This document shows, one piece after another, positions 41,763-52,558 of a stretch of 64,000 nucleotides of DNA. Position 1 is the stretch's first letter, and the number at the start of each line of letters is the position of its first letter. The translations under genes and the position numbers were made by a program. The notes beneath the pieces were generated by a model. It was given only the letters and a program-made list of their open reading frames with translations. It had not been told where the DNA came from and did not search any database. The stretch is from Orientallactaga sibirica (Eukaryota; Chordata; Mammalia; Rodentia; Dipodidae). Where the stretch lies: NCBI GenBank assembly GCA_036365145.1, contig JAEOAD010002183.1, positions 2,790,001 through 2,854,000 on the forward strand. The letters are read 5' to 3'.

Positions 41763-41915
41763 TTTTTTTTTGGTTTTGCAAGGTAGGGTCTCACTCTGGT
41801 TCAGGCTGACCTGGAATTAACTATGTAGTCTCAGGGTGGCCTCGAACTCTCTGCGATCCTCCTACCTCTGCCTCCTGAGTGCTGGGATTAAAGGCATGCA
41901 CCACCATGCCCGGCT
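41762..41915 (-). mobile_element. B1-type SINE in L1 ORF2
   Basis: GCAAGGTAGGGTCTCACTCTGG to CCACCATGCCCGGCT. Flanking ccaccag(cag)ccttatt on both sides (about 41713 and 41916) is the TSD. Confidence 0.94.
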
Positions 41916-43338
41916 CCACCAGCCTTATTTTTGTTGCTTAAAATTCTTTAGATATTTGAGGGGGTTTGCGCTTCCAAATGAATTTTTGGATTGTTGCTTT
42001 TCTATTTTCGTGAAGAATGCCATTAGAATTTTGATGGGGATTGCATTAAATGTGTAGATTGCTTTTGGTAAGATTGCTATTTTCACAATATTGATTCTTC
42101 CAATCCAAGAACAAAGGATGTCTTTCCATTTCCTAGTGTCTTCTGCAATTTCTCGCTTGAGTGTTTTTAAAGCTTTTTATTGTTCCTTGGTTAGGTTTAC
42201 TCTAAGGTACTCTATTTTTTTTTAATGCAATTGTGAATGGGAATGATTCTCTGATTTCATCCTCTGTGTGTTTGTTGTTAGCATATAGAAAGGCTACTGA
42301 TTTCTGTGTGTTTATTTTGTATCCTGCTACATGACTATAAGTGTTTATCAGCTCTAAGAGTTTTCTGGTAGAGTATTTAGGGCCCTTTATGTATTGAGTC
42401 ATATCATTTGCAAATAATGATAAGTTGATCTCTTCCTTTCCAATTTGTATCCCTTTTATGAGTGTCTCTTGCCTTATTGCTATGGCTAAGACTTCCAGTA
42501 CTATATTAAATAAAAGTGGGGACAGTGGACATCCTTGTCTTGTTCCTGATCTTAGTGGAAAAGCTCAAGTTTTTCTCCATTTAGTATTATGTTGGTTACA
42601 GTTTTGTCATAAATAGCCTTTATTATGTTGAGATATGTTCCTTCTATTCCCAGTGTCTGTAGGACTTTTATCATGAAGGGATGTTGGATTTGTCTAATGC
42701 TTTTCCTGCATCTAATGAAATGATCATGTGATTTTTGTCCTTCAGTCCATTTATATAATATATTACATTTATCAATTTGTATATGTTGACCATCCCTGCA
42801 TATCTGGGATAAAGCCTACTTGGTTGGGGTGAGTGATCTTTCCGATATATTCTTGTATTCTGTTTGCCAATATTTTGTTGAGAATTTTTGCATCTATGTT
42901 CATGAGGGAGGTTGGTCTGTAGTTTTCTTCTTTTTTTTGTGCTATCTTATTCTGGTTTTGGTATCAGGGTGATTATGGCTTCTTAGATGGAGTTTGGTAG
43001 GATTCCTTCCTTTTCTATTTTATGGAAAAGTTTAAGAAGCATTGGTGTTAGTTCTTCCATGAAGGTCCAGTAAAATTCACCAGTGAATCCATCTGGGCCT
43101 GGACTTTTTTTAGTTGGGAGATTTTTGATAACAGCTTGGATCTCCATACTTGTTATAGTTCTATTTAAGTGGTTAATCTCATCTTGATTTAATTTAGGTA
43201 GGTCATATAAATCAAGAAAATCATCCATTTCTTTCAGATTTTCAAACTTAGTGAAGTATATGTCCACATGATTTCTGAATTTTCTCTGGTATCTGTTGTA
43301 ATGGAGCCTTTTTCATCTGTAATTTTATTAATTTGTGT

Positions 43339-43377
<39 letters not shown>

Positions 43378-43650
43378 GGTAAGAATTGCTAAGGGTTTAT
43401 CAACCTTGTTTATCCTTTCAAAGAACCAACTCTTTGTTTCATTGATTCTTTGGATTGTTCTTTTGGTTTCTATTTTATTAATTTCTGCCCCAGTCTTTAT
43501 TATTTCTTCCCATCTACTGATTTTCAGTTTGCCTTGTTCTTCTTTTTCTAAGGCCTTAAGGTGAAGTATTAAGTTGTTTACTTGCAACCTTTCTGATTTC
43601 TTAATATAGGCCCTTAAAGCTATAAATTTCCCTCTTAGGAGTGCCTTCAT
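41916..43650 (-). pseudogene. L1 ORF2 reverse-transcriptase region, dead
   Basis: Frames at 43650-43234, 43267-42983 and 42402-42202 carry L1 ORF2 motifs: [36 protein letters not shown] and [18 protein letters not shown]. The RT active-site box reads FAND (42403-42414) instead of FADD, replacing the first catalytic aspartate. A (GA)n expansion at 43345-43373 (minus) also disrupts the sequence. Confidence 0.9.
43345..43373 (+). repeat. (TC)n microsatellite in L1
   Basis: About 14 CT units interrupting L1 ORF2, translating to Arg-Glu repeats on the minus strand. Confidence 0.9.
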
Positions 43651-43708
43651 TGTGTCCCAAAGGTTTTTGTATGTTATGTTCTCATTATCATTTGATTCTG
43701 TGAACTTC

Positions 43709-43817
43709 TTTTTAAAAAAAATATTTTTATTTATTTATTTGAGACAGAGAGAGGGGGAGAGAGAAAAAGAGATATAGGAATAATGGGCACACCAGGGTCT
43801 CCAGCCACTGCAAACAA
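43709..43817 (-). mobile_element. T-SINE, truncated
   Basis: Tail, GA-rich stretch and GGGCACACCAGGGTCTCC, then ends at CCAGCCACTGCAAAC. The tRNA-like head is missing. Confidence 0.85.
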
Positions 43818-44384
43818 AGCTGTTTTTTTGTTTGTTTATTTGTTTGCTTTTTCTCCCCTAGGCTGCTTTGGTATGGGTCCTACACCACCATCTTAAAACC
43901 AGAAGCCCTTAATTTGTTTTTAATGGATGAGTACTAATTCATGGCATTGACACATCGTAAATAATGCAGCCATGGGCTTTGTTTCTTTCTTTTTGTCATG
44001 ATGAACACTGTCACAATAGAATCCACATACGTGTCTGTGTGAACTAGTGGTTTTATGTTTGTGGGACCAAATCCTAGGCATGAGCTTGCCGGGTCAAAAG
44101 TCATATGCATGTTTAATTTTAATAAATATTATCCTTTGAACCATCTTCACTTGTTTTCTTTCTCACTTCCTACAGTTCTCTCTCCCACTACATCCTTTCC
44201 CTGTTCTTGTTTCTATAATTAAAAAACTAACATGATTTAGATAAAATTTTATAAGCTAAAATGTAAGTTTTCTGTGCTGATCTTTTTTAAAAAGCTCAGT
44301 AGGGAGAAGTCCTCTTCCGCAAGAAGCTGAATTAAGAATGTCATTACAGGTTTGAAAGATGATATTTATTTTCCTTCTTTCTGC
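43818..44384 (-). mobile_element. Unassigned interval with an old L1-like piece
   Basis: 43925-44115 follows an old mammalian L1 order in reverse (aataatgcagccatggg, cacatacgtgtctg, gcttgccgggtcaaaagtcatatg). The rest is not recognised. Confidence 0.4.
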
Positions 44385-44388
44385 ATTT

Positions 44389-44531
44389 TTCTTCTTTTTT
44401 TTGTTTTTTTCCTAGCCCAGACTGATATGGAATTCACTCTGTAATCTCAGGGTGGTCTTGAACTCACAGCAGTCCTCCTACCTCTGCCTCTTGAGTGCTG
44501 GGATTAAAGGTATGTGCCACCACACTTGGCT
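44389..44531 (-). mobile_element. B1-type SINE
   Basis: CTAGCCCAGACTGATATGG, CTCAGGGTGGTCTTGAAC, GCCACCACACTTGGCT. ctttctgcattt flanks each side (about 44377 and 44532). Confidence 0.92.
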
Positions 44532-44664
44532 CTTTCTGCATTTAATCAACATGTACATTCACAAACTTCCAAGCATTATGGCACCTGAATATTATAAACA
44601 GAAAATTATATAATCCTCTGTCAATGTTTCCTAGGCAATTCATTATATGAGATACTGGGGGTAT

Positions 44665-44830
44665 CCTCTGTCCCAAAGCCCATGCTGAGGACCATTTACT
44701 CATTTGATGAGCATCTATGGAGCCACTGCCATGTGGTAGATACTGTACTGAATGGTCAGCAAAAGGTAATGAATAAGATCTAGAAGGTCCCATAAGAGAA
44801 TTTGTCTTCTAGCTTAAGAGAAAAATAACA
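44665..44830 (+). mobile_element. Ancient repeat relic
   Basis: gagcatctatggagcc, gccatgtggtagatactgtact and aaaaggtaatgaataag follow the common old mammalian order (GAGCACCTACTATGTGCC...ACAGTGAAC). Family not assigned. Confidence 0.4.
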
Positions 44831-44872
44831 AACCACTAATATCACACGAGTTTGCCTAATGCTTGCTAGTTT

Positions 44873-45101
44873 TTTTAAAAAATATTTTATTTTTATTTAT
44901 TTGCTTGTTTAAGAGAGATAGAGTGAGAGAGAGGCAGATAAAGAAAGAGAATGGGTGTACCAGGGCCTCTAGCTACTGCAAATAAACTCCATGTGCATGC
45001 ACCATCTTGTGCATCTGGTTTATGTGGGCACTGGGGACTCGAACCTAGGTCCTTAGGCTTCACAGGCAAGCTCCTTAACTGCTAAGCCTTCTTGCCAACC
45101 C
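44873..45101 (-). mobile_element. T-SINE
   Basis: TTATTTTTATTTATTTGC tail, AATGGGTGTACCAGGGCC, GGTCCTTAGGCTTCACAGG. cttgctagttt at 44862 and 45102 is the TSD. Confidence 0.95.
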
Positions 45102-45117
45102 CTTGCTAGTTTATTGT

Positions 45118-45178
45118 GCTAGAACCTGAACCAGCACCTTGAGCTCATGCTCTGCCATTGAGCTATACCTCCAGCCCT
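45118..45178 (-). mobile_element. ID-like SINE head fragment
   Basis: gctagaacctgaaccagc ... gccattgagctatacctcc is an ID/tRNA-Ala-like head in reverse. Confidence 0.5.
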
Positions 45179-45239
45179 GAATCATTTTTTAATTGTGATA
45201 AAATATAAAAACATGGTATTTGCTTGTGTAGCTATTTTG

Positions 45240-45495
45240 TGTTTGTGTGTATTTGTGTGTGTGCAGATACACATACGTGGGCAGGTACCCATGTATGTAC
45301 ATGCATGTGGAGGCCAGTGCACAACCTCAAGTGTCATTCTTCAGGTGCTGTCCACTTTTCTTTTTTGTGACAGAGTCTCTTACTAACCTAGAGCTCTCCA
45401 ATTAGTCTAGACTGGTTGGCCAGCAGACCCCATGGATCCTCCTCTCTCTGCCTCCCCAGTACTGGTATTACAAGCATTCACAATTGTGCCTAACA
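45240..45495 (-). mobile_element. B3-like SINE
   Basis: GTGCAGATACACATACGTGG, GGAGGCCAGTGCACAACC, GACAGAGTCTCTTACTAACC, CTCCCCAGTACTGGTATTAC. The far end is lost under the L1. Confidence 0.7.
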
Positions 45496-45496
45496 A

Positions 45497-46445
45497 TTTT
45501 TTAAATTTATTTTTATTAGTTATGGACATACTTAGTATATGAACAATACATGCTGGTACCATCCTTTCCCTCATCCCTGCCCCTTCCCAAAAGGTCCCTC
45601 CTCACTGGGGATGCAGGTCATCCCTGAGGCGGTTGTGGGTCATCAATTATGGGGGTAGCAGTTTGTTATGGGAAAGAGGCAATGTCTTTGTGCATAATGT
45701 CCCAACTTGTGGCTCTAACAATCTTTCTACTCCCTCTTATGCAAAATTCCCTGAGCCATGCTGGGTGTGTTTTAAGTCTACTTCAGTGATGGGCTCTTAG
45801 GAGCCTCTGGATCTCTGGTTTGGTAAGTGTTGAGTGTCCTCATTGTCTATCTCCTTCATCCTTGTGCCGATATCAGGTTCACTGAGAAAGCTGCACTCTT
45901 GCTCATTTCCCCAATTCCTCTGTGGTTTCAGCTGGGGCCAGGATGAAGTGTGCTGGGTTGTTTATCTCCTCAGGTCCAGCTCCCACCTGAAAAAGAGAAG
46001 TAGATTCTCCAAAGGAGAGTGAAGTCAGCACAGGTTAAATGGAGTAACCATTATTAATTTAGAGAGAATTTAATGGGTGTAGATCCTCTTACAGCCCAAG
46101 ATTAGTGGGAACTTGATAATGGCAAGCAAAATCATTATCTATATATGATTCTGACTTGTTTACCAGTTCCAGATATGGTTTCCTTTCCACTGAGCGGATC
46201 TGTTAGCCAATCCAATAGCAGTTGGTTACCCACCACGGCTGTGTGCCACTATTGCACTTGTGTGAGCATCATGTCAGGTTCTGAGTAGCTTAGATCTCGA
46301 GTTGCTCAGAGAGATGTTGGCCACTTTGCCCCAGTAGCTCATGTACTGCCTTCCAGCACTAGACTGGCTAACTCTCTGGGAACGGGCTCTCTTCCAGATT
46401 CCAATCAGGTCTCTCCATGCTCCAGGCCTACAGCGTATAACCAGC
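45497..46445 (-). mobile_element. Lx-like L1 3' UTR
   Basis: TTTTATTAGTTATGGACATA opens a different 3' UTR lineage from the L1s above, the kind known from old rodent Lx L1 elements. 5' limit is approximate. Shares the first 180 bp with 56766-56935. Confidence 0.7.
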
Positions 46446-46449
46446 CAGT

Positions 46450-46702
46450 TTAAAAAAAAATATATTTAAAAAAATATTATTTATTTATTTATTTGAGAGA
46501 GAAAGAGGTAGAGAGAGATTGAGAGAGAGAGAGAGAGAGACAGAGAGAGAATGAGCACACCAGTGCCTCCAGATACTACAAACGAACTCCAGATGCATGC
46601 ATGTCCTTGTGCATCTGGCTTACATGGGAACTGGGGAATTAAACCAGGGTCCTTTGGCTTTGTAGGCAAATGCCTTAACTGCTAAGCCATCTTTTTCAGC
46701 CC
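46450..46702 (-). mobile_element. T-SINE
   Basis: TTATTTATTTATTTATTTGAG tail, long GA stretch, AATGAGCACACCAGTGCC. ccagcca repeats near 46441 and 46704. Confidence 0.93.
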
Positions 46703-46799
46703 CCCAGCCATTTTTTTAAGCCTTGGTTATGGAGAGAAAACTCAGATCCTCATGTATATAAGGCAAGCACTTTACCATCTCAGCCATCTCCCCAGCCCC

Positions 46800-47165
46800 T
46801 CTTTTAGCCATTTTTATGTGTATGGTTCAGTGGCATTCAGTACATTCATGTTGCGCAGTCATAACCAACATCCATTTCTCTATTTCCAGACTCTTTGATA
46901 AACAAAAATGAACTGTTATACTCATTAAACCATAACTCCATTTCTTTTTATTTTCCTTTCTGTCTCTACGAATTTGACCATTCTGACCTTGCTGGGTACC
47001 TCCTATAAGTGGAAGCATATAGCATTTGCTCTTTGTAACTACCTCATTTCTCTTAGCATAATGTCCTCAAGGCTCAGCAATATTGTCAATATTGCAGTCT
47101 GTTCATCCATTCATTTGTCAATGGACAGCTGGGTTGATTTCTCCTTTGGAAAGACATTTTAAAAT
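46800..47165 (-). mobile_element. Ancient L1M-type 3' end
   Basis: ttcagtggcattcagtacattcatgttg (split), cataaccaacatccatttc, tctacgaatttgacc, taagtggaagcatatagc, cttagcataatgtcctcaagg match, in order, the old mammalian L1M 3' end. Confidence 0.75.
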
Positions 47166-47172
47166 TATATTT

Positions 47173-47232
47173 TCTCCTTCTTCTTCTTCTCCTCCTCCTC
47201 CTCCTCCTCCTCCTCCTCCTCCTTCTTCTTTT
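47173..47232 (+). repeat. (CTT)n/(CCT)n microsatellite
   Basis: Pyrimidine triplet run leading into a reverse B1: an expanded SINE tail. Confidence 0.9.
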
Positions 47233-47375
47233 GCTTCTTGAGGTAGGGTCTCACTCTAGTCCAGACTGACCTGGAATTCACTATGTAGTCTCAGAGTGGC
47301 CTTGAATGCTTGGAGATCCCCCCACCTCTGCCTCCCAAGTGTTAGGATTAAAGGCATGTGCCACCATGCCCAGCT
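47233..47375 (-). mobile_element. B1-type SINE
   Basis: TTGAGGTAGGGTCTCACTC, CTCAGAGTGGCCTTGAATGC, CCACCATGCCCAGCT. Confidence 0.93.
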
Positions 47376-47470
47376 TCTGTATTTTTATTTTTTTTTTTAA
47401 GGGACCTGGAGAATCAAACCTGGGTCCTTAGGCTTTATAGGCATGCGCCTTAACTGCTAAGCCATCTCTC
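47376..47470 (-). mobile_element. T-SINE, head half only
   Basis: Poly(T), then GGGACCTGGAGAATCAAACC, GCTAAGCCATCTCTCC. The tail half is gone. Confidence 0.85.
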
Positions 47471-47484
47471 CAGCCCTGTATTTT

Positions 47485-47703
47485 TAAAATATATTTAATT
47501 AATTTATTTATTTGAGAGAAATAAAGAGGCAGAGAAAGAGAAAGAGAGAGAGAATGGGCACATCAAGGCCTCCAGCCACTACAAATGAACTCCAGATGCA
47601 TGTGCTCCCTTGTGCATCTGGCTTACATGGGGCCTAGAGAGTCAAACTGGGATCCTTTGGCTTTGCAGGCAAATGCCTTAATAGCTAAGCCATCTCTCCA
47701 GCC
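47485..47703 (-). mobile_element. T-SINE
   Basis: TTTATTTATTTGAGAG tail, AATGGGCACATCAAGGCC, CTAAGCCATCTCTCCAGCC. TSD agccctgtatttt at about 47472 and 47705. Confidence 0.95.
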
Positions 47704-47808
47704 CCAGCCCTGTATTTTCATCTTTTAAAGAGGCTTAAGTTTTTATACTAGAAATATGGAGCCAGCAAAGACTGTAAAATTACTTCTCCCACATAACTGT
47801 AAGGACGC

Positions 47809-48162
47809 TGTAGCAGACAGTTCCAGGTTTGCTGAAATGAACTCCCAGACCAGACAGTTATGGAGGAAGGGATATTATTTATTGAAGCTTACAGATCCAG
47901 GGGAAGTTCCATAATGGCAGAAGAAGCTGGCCTGTCTTCACAGGACCAGGTAAGAGAGCAAAGCCAACCAGCCACATAGCACAGCACACTTCAGGAACTC
48001 CTATTTGGCACACTTTGCATATCTTTACAGTGGAATCCTAAACCCACCATCACACCTTAAGATCCACCCAGTGACATTGCCTCCAGCAAGGTGGCTGCAG
48101 ATGCAAACTATAAACTAACAAAACACTGAAGATATTGGGGGCCATATATTCAAACTACCACA
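47809..48162 (-). mobile_element. MaLR-type solo LTR
   Basis: Full copy of the family at 9086, with the same TGTGGTAG...CTACA ends (minus), CTTCAATAAA poly(A) signal and CCATTATGGAACTTCCCC. 5-bp TSD gac(g/a)c at 47804-47808 and 48163-48167. Confidence 0.82.
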
Positions 48163-48481
48163 GACACCTTCCCATACAGAGTAAATATATGCTTGAATTG
48201 CCATTGTAAGAATGAGAGCTGTGTTTTTCTTGGTAGCTATTTCCTTTCCACTCCTTGGATTCTTCTAACCAGTGAGGCTATGCTCATTGTCCCCAAGTTG
48301 TTGCTGGCAGTACAGGAGGCCTTTCTCTGGCTAGTGTCACCCAATAGTGCAGGTGCCTGAGGACAGGGAGCTAATATAGATATCTTAACAGGCAGCCTCA
48401 TGGGAAGATAACATTAACAACAAAGTGGGTCTCCCAGCACCTTTCTTTCTTCTGTTCTTCCCTTGAACTGTTGAACCTTCA
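48163..48481. other. Nothing recognised
   Basis: Single-copy-looking, no credible frame. Confidence 0.4.
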
Positions 48482-48851
48482 TGGTGAATTGAATGAACTA
48501 TCCCCCGTAGGCTCATGTGTTTTGACTAAATTGTTCCTGGCTGGTGGCAATTTGGGAAATTTGTGGCACCTTTGGGAGTTGGGGCCTTCCTATAGGAGGT
48601 ATGTCACTGGGGGTGAAACTCGAGGTTATTAATCCAGTCTTCTGGGTGCTCTCAGAGCTGGCTCATCTCCCTTTCTCTCTCTTACCTCCCTGCTGATTTG
48701 GGACTATGTGAGCCAGCTTCCTGATGGTGCTTTGCCTTTCCTGACATGATGGAACATCCCCTCCAGACTGGAAGTTGATATAAACCTTTTTCTCCCATAA
48801 GCTGCTTGCGGTCTGGTGTTTTGTCCCAGCAATGAGATAGTAACTGCTACA
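48482..48851 (+). mobile_element. ORR1-like MaLR solo LTR
   Basis: atcccccgtaggctcatgtg, ggctggtggcaatttggg, gatggaacatcccctcc, ataaacc, aagctgc and ctgctaca follow the order of rodent ORR1/MT MaLR LTRs. 370 bp, near full-length. Confidence 0.75.
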
Positions 48852-49022
48852 GCCTTAGTTATACAGAACTATAGAACACTTTGGGTCCCCAAATCAGTGT
48901 TTCTACCATCACAACTCAACAAGATCTTGAGGTGCAAATTGTTATATATATTGTTCACCTGTGCCCTGAGATTCCTGCTTCTGTACACTAATGATTCATC
49001 ACGCACTGTGAAAGAATGATTG

Positions 49023-49185
49023 AGACAGGGCATGGAGCATGCCTTTAATCCCAGCACTTGGGAGGCTGAGGTAGAATTGACATGAGTTCAAGGCCAGTAT
49101 GGGCTACAGAATGAGTTCCAGGTCAGCCTAGGCTAGAATGAGACCCTAAATCAAACAACCAAAATTTTTTTTTAAAAAAAAGAAG
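49023..49185 (+). mobile_element. B1-type SINE
   Basis: CAGGGCATGGAGCATGCC head, GTTCAAGGCCAGTATGGGC, ATGAGTTCCAGGTCAGCC. Lies within the outer direct repeat gaatgattgaga (49014, 49577). Confidence 0.9.
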
Positions 49186-49192
49186 AAGAATG

Positions 49193-49575
49193 AGACCTGG
49201 AGATATTGCTCAGTGGTTAAGGTACCTGCCTGCAAAGCCTGAGGATCCAGGTTCAATCCCCCAGTACCCACATAAAGCCAGATGCAATGGGTGACATATA
49301 TGTCTGGAGTTCATTTGCAGTGGCAAGAGGCCCTGGTGGGCCCATTCTTTCTGTATATCAGCTTCTTTTTATCTCAAATAAATAAATTTTTTTTTTTTTT
49401 TTTTTTTTTTGGTTTTTCAAGGTAGGGTTTCACTCTAGTCCAAGCTAACCTGGAATTAACTATGTAGTCTCAGGGTGGCCTTGAACTCTCAGCGATCCTC
49501 CTACCTCTGCCTCCGAGTGCTGGGATTAAAGGCATGCGCCACCACGCCCGGCTAAATAAAACATTTTTTTAAAAA
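49193..49575 (+). mobile_element. T-SINE split by a B1
   Basis: Head cctggagatattgctcag, GGTTCAATCCCCC, TGGAGTTCATTTGCAG to AAATAAAT (49386). It continues after the B1 as aaataaaacattttttt. Confidence 0.92.
49387..49552 (-). mobile_element. B1-type SINE in a T-SINE tail
   Basis: Poly(T), GGTTTTTCAAGGTAGGG, CCACCACGCCCGGCT. aaataaa on both sides is the TSD in the A-rich tail. Confidence 0.95.
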
Positions 49576-49588
49576 GGAATGATTGAGA

Positions 49589-50143
49589 TCTTTGAATGTT
49601 TATAGCAAGGCTATGACCTGGTTGGGAAAAGGAGGATGTGAGCTAAACAGTTATGTCTCATTACAATATTGCTAGCCACTGATAATACCATGCCTGCTCC
49701 TCCAAAAAATGCTCCCACCATTACTTTGTTACCTGAAAAACTAGTGCAGCCACATCCTCTTGCAGGAATCCTAAGTTTCTAATTCTCAATATTGCTAAGA
49801 TGCCCAAAGCTCTTTGTAGACATTACATTGTCTTGGAGTTTTATATCAAGAATTCTCGAGACACTTTAAGATAACATCTTGGTACTTGCATAGCTGCTAA
49901 CTCCCTGAACACTTTCCACATAACACAGATACAACCACTCATAGATCTTTCTGCTCAGGGTATTCATAGTGAGCCCAAACACTCCATCTTTCAAAAGAAG
50001 ATAGAGGGAAAATCTTTCTGAATATCACTAATAACTATTTTAAAACAGAACAAGCACTCTCCCTCTTTTTCTCTTGGCAGAGCTACTGTGGCTCTCAGGT
50101 GGGATTCATGAGGATTTTTAAGAGCATTTATCACCAGAATAAG
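49589..50143. other. Single-copy-looking sequence
   Basis: No repeat or credible frame recognised. Confidence 0.4.
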
Positions 50144-50302
50144 TTTTGTTTGTTTGTTTGTTTTTTCGAGGTATGGTTTCACTCTGGCCCAGGCTGACCT
50201 GGAATTAACTATGTAGTCTCAGGATGGCCTCGAACTCATGGCGATCCTCCTACCTCCGCCTCTCCAGTGCTGGGATTAAATGCGTGCACCACACCACCTG
50301 GC
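50144..50302 (-). mobile_element. B1-type SINE
   Basis: TTTTTTCGAGGTATGGTTTC, CTCAGGATGGCCTCGAACTC, GTGCACCACACCACCTGGC. gttttgtt at both edges. Confidence 0.94.
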
Positions 50303-50490
50303 GGTTTTGTTCATTTTTAAGGAAAGTAAGACTAAATTAAATGTACTCTCCTGTATGTCTTCCTGGTTAGAGCAGGCAAAAAATTTGGTAATTAACTTCT
50401 CAATTCCTACTAATGATTTTTTTCAGTTGCTGTAATTTTACTAATTTGTTATTGGAACACACAAGTACATAATAATTTAACTTTTTAAGT

Positions 50491-51095
50491 CTATTTAAAA
50501 AATATTTGTATTTATTTATTTGCCAGGGGACAGAGAGTGAGAATGAGAGAATGGGTGCACAAGGACCAGCCCCTTGCCACTGCAAACAAACTCCAAATGC
50601 ATGAGTCACTTTGTGCACCTGACTTTATTATTTTTATTTTTGCATTAAATTTTTTTTCCGTAATTGTAGACAATAGCCCATGGTAATTCCCTCCTTCCCC
50701 CACTTTCCCCTTTGAAACTCCACTCTGAATCATATCCCCTCCCCCTCTCAATCAGCTCTCTTTTATTTTGATGTCATCATCTTTTTCTCCTATTATGAAG
50801 GTCTTGTGTAGGTAGTGTCAGGCACTGTGAGGATATGGATATCCAGGCCATTTTGCGTCTGGAGGAGCATGTTGTAAGGAGTCCTACCCTTCTTTTGGCT
50901 CTTACATTCTTTCTGCCACTTCTTCCGCAATGGACCCTGAGTCTTGGAAGGTGTGTTAGAGATGTTTCAGTGCTGAGCACTCCTCTGTCCCTTCTTCTCA
51001 GCACCATGGTGTACACCTGACTTTATATGAGTGCTGGAAATCAAACTCTGGCCATCAAGGCTTTGTCAATAAACACCTTAAATAAACCCCTTAAA
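50491..51095 (-). mobile_element. T-SINE split by an L1 3' end
   Basis: Tail and GA part to 50628 (caaatgcatgagtcactttg). It resumes at 51014 with gactttatatgagtgctgg and ctttgtcaataaacacc. The head is degraded. Confidence 0.85.
50629..51013 (-). mobile_element. L1 3' end inserted in a T-SINE
   Basis: Same L1 3' UTR as 38373 (gtaattgtagacaatagccc to cagcaccatggtg). TSD cacctgactttat at 50616-50628 and 51014-51026, giving exact ends: 385 bp. Confidence 0.92.
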
Positions 51096-51199
51096 TCTAT
51101 TTTTTGAGCTTCAAACTCATGTATCAAGTTACCAGTTGACATTGCCTTTTAAACATCTCATGTCACACACATCTCAAAGTTGTCCAAAACTGGAATTTC

Positions 51200-51518
51200 T
51201 CTGTGTAGGTATTTATGCATGTATGGTGTGTATGAATGTGCATGCCCCAGCACATGTGACAATCTAACAGCCATTCCTTGTCTTCAACCTTGTATGAGAC
51301 CATCTCTCTAATCTCTCTTGCTTTGTTTTGCCAGTATGAACACCAGACTAGCTAGCCTGCGAGCTTCAAGGTTCTCTTGACTCTGCCTCCATTGTCATAG
51401 ACACATCAGGATTACAGACATGGGTGCTACATTCTCCTGGCTTTTACATGGGTTCTGAGCATCTCACCTCTGGTCATCACGCTTACACAGCAAGCACTCA
51501 ACACTGAACCATCTCCAA
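51200..51518 (-). mobile_element. B3-like SINE, diverged
   Basis: GGTGTGTATGAATGTGCATG, CAGGATTACAGACATGGGTG, TTTTACATGGGTTCTGAGC, CACTGAACCATCTCC-like end (acactgaaccatctcc). Confidence 0.6.
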
Positions 51519-51531
51519 AACTGGATTCTTT

Positions 51532-51768
51532 TTTAATATTTTATTTTTAATTTTATTTATTTGAGAGAGAGAGAGAGAAAGAGTCAGATAGAGAGAGAGG
51601 GAATGGTTGTGTCAGGGCCTTCAGCTGCTGCAAATAACTCCAGATGCATGCACCACCTTGTGCATCTGGCTTACCTGGGTACTGGGGAATATGTGGGTCC
51701 TGGGGAATCATACCTGGGTCCTTTGGCTTTGACGCAAGTGCCTTAACTATCAAGCTATCTCTCCAGCC
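51532..51768 (-). mobile_element. T-SINE with local duplication
   Basis: TTTTATTTATTTGAGAGAG tail. 'gtactggggaat' is followed by a second 'gtcctggggaat', a ~22-bp tandem duplication inside the head half. Confidence 0.93.
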
Positions 51769-51935
51769 CTAACATTTTATTTCTATTTATCTATTAGAGA
51801 AAGATATGCAAACAAACTCCAGACACATATGCCACCGTGTGCATCTGGCTTATGTGGGTTCTGAGGAATTGAACCTGGGTCCTTAGGCTTCATAGACAAG
51901 CAAGTACCTTAACCACTAAACCATCGCTCCAGCCC
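51769..51935 (-). mobile_element. T-SINE
   Basis: CATTTTATTTCTATTTATC tail, CAAACTCCAGACACATATGCC, CACTAAACCATCGCTCCAGCCC. The 'gggcacaccagggcc' block is deleted. Confidence 0.92.
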
Positions 51936-52016
51936 AAAACTGAATTCATTACATATGTGGTCCTGGGAACTGAATCCAGGACTTCTATGTTATGTACATG
52001 CTAGGCCCAAATGTAA

Positions 52017-52022
<6 letters not shown>

Positions 52023-52047
<25 letters not shown>

Positions 52048-52191
52048 GGTTTTTCTAGGTAGGTTCTCACTCTAGCCCAGGCTGAGCTGGAATTCACTCT
52101 GTATTCTCAGGGTGGCCTAGAACTCATGGCGATTCTCCTACCTCTGCCTCCCGAGTGCTGGGATTAAAGGCATGCGCCACCACCCCGGCTC
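52023..52191 (-). mobile_element. B1-type SINE
   Basis: Poly(T), TCTAGGTAGGTTCTCACTC, CCACCACCCCGGCT. aaatgtaa(c/t)tctttt before and after. Confidence 0.95.
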
Positions 52192-52197
52192 TAAATG

Positions 52198-52387
52198 TAA
52201 TTCTTTTTGTTGTTGTTATTGTTGCTTTTTTGTTGTTGTTGTTATTGTTGGAGATAGAGTCTCACTCTATATAGCTCATGGTGGCCTGGAACTCACGCTG
52301 TAGGTCCAGGTTAGCAAATTCATGGCAATCCTCCTTCCTCAACCTCTAAAATACTGAGATTACAGGTGGTATCCATCACACCTGGCT
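52198..52387 (-). mobile_element. Older B1-like SINE
   Basis: (TTG)n tail, GAGATAGAGTCTCACTCTA, GGCCTGGAACTCACGCTG, CCATCACACCTGGCT. Clearly more diverged than its neighbours. Confidence 0.75.
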
Positions 52388-52401
52388 CTAAAACTGAATT
52401 C

Positions 52402-52558
52402 TTTTTTCTTGTTTTGGGTTTTCAAGGTAGGATCTCACTCTAGACCAGGCTGACCTGGAATTCACTATGTAGTCTCAGGCTGGCCTCAAACTCATGGTGA
52501 TCCTCCTACCTCTGCCTCCCGAGTGCTGGGATTAAAGGTGTGTGCCACCACACCCAGT
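52402..52558 (-). mobile_element. B1-type SINE
   Basis: GTTTTCAAGGTAGGATCTC, CAGGCTGGCCTCAAACTC, CCACCACACCCAGTT. Confidence 0.94.

Larger units (their letters stand above)
38373..43708 (-). mobile_element. Long 5'-truncated L1 (ORF2 remnant and 3' UTR)
   Basis: Reverse poly(A) at 38373, 3' UTR to about 39950, then ORF2 from its C-terminus upward to the region before RT (about 43700). Endonuclease and ORF1 are absent. About 4.2 kb of L1 once SINEs at 38835, 40435, 40722, 41393 and 41762 and a (TTA)n run are removed. Collinear with other L1 3' ends in the window. Confidence 0.92.
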
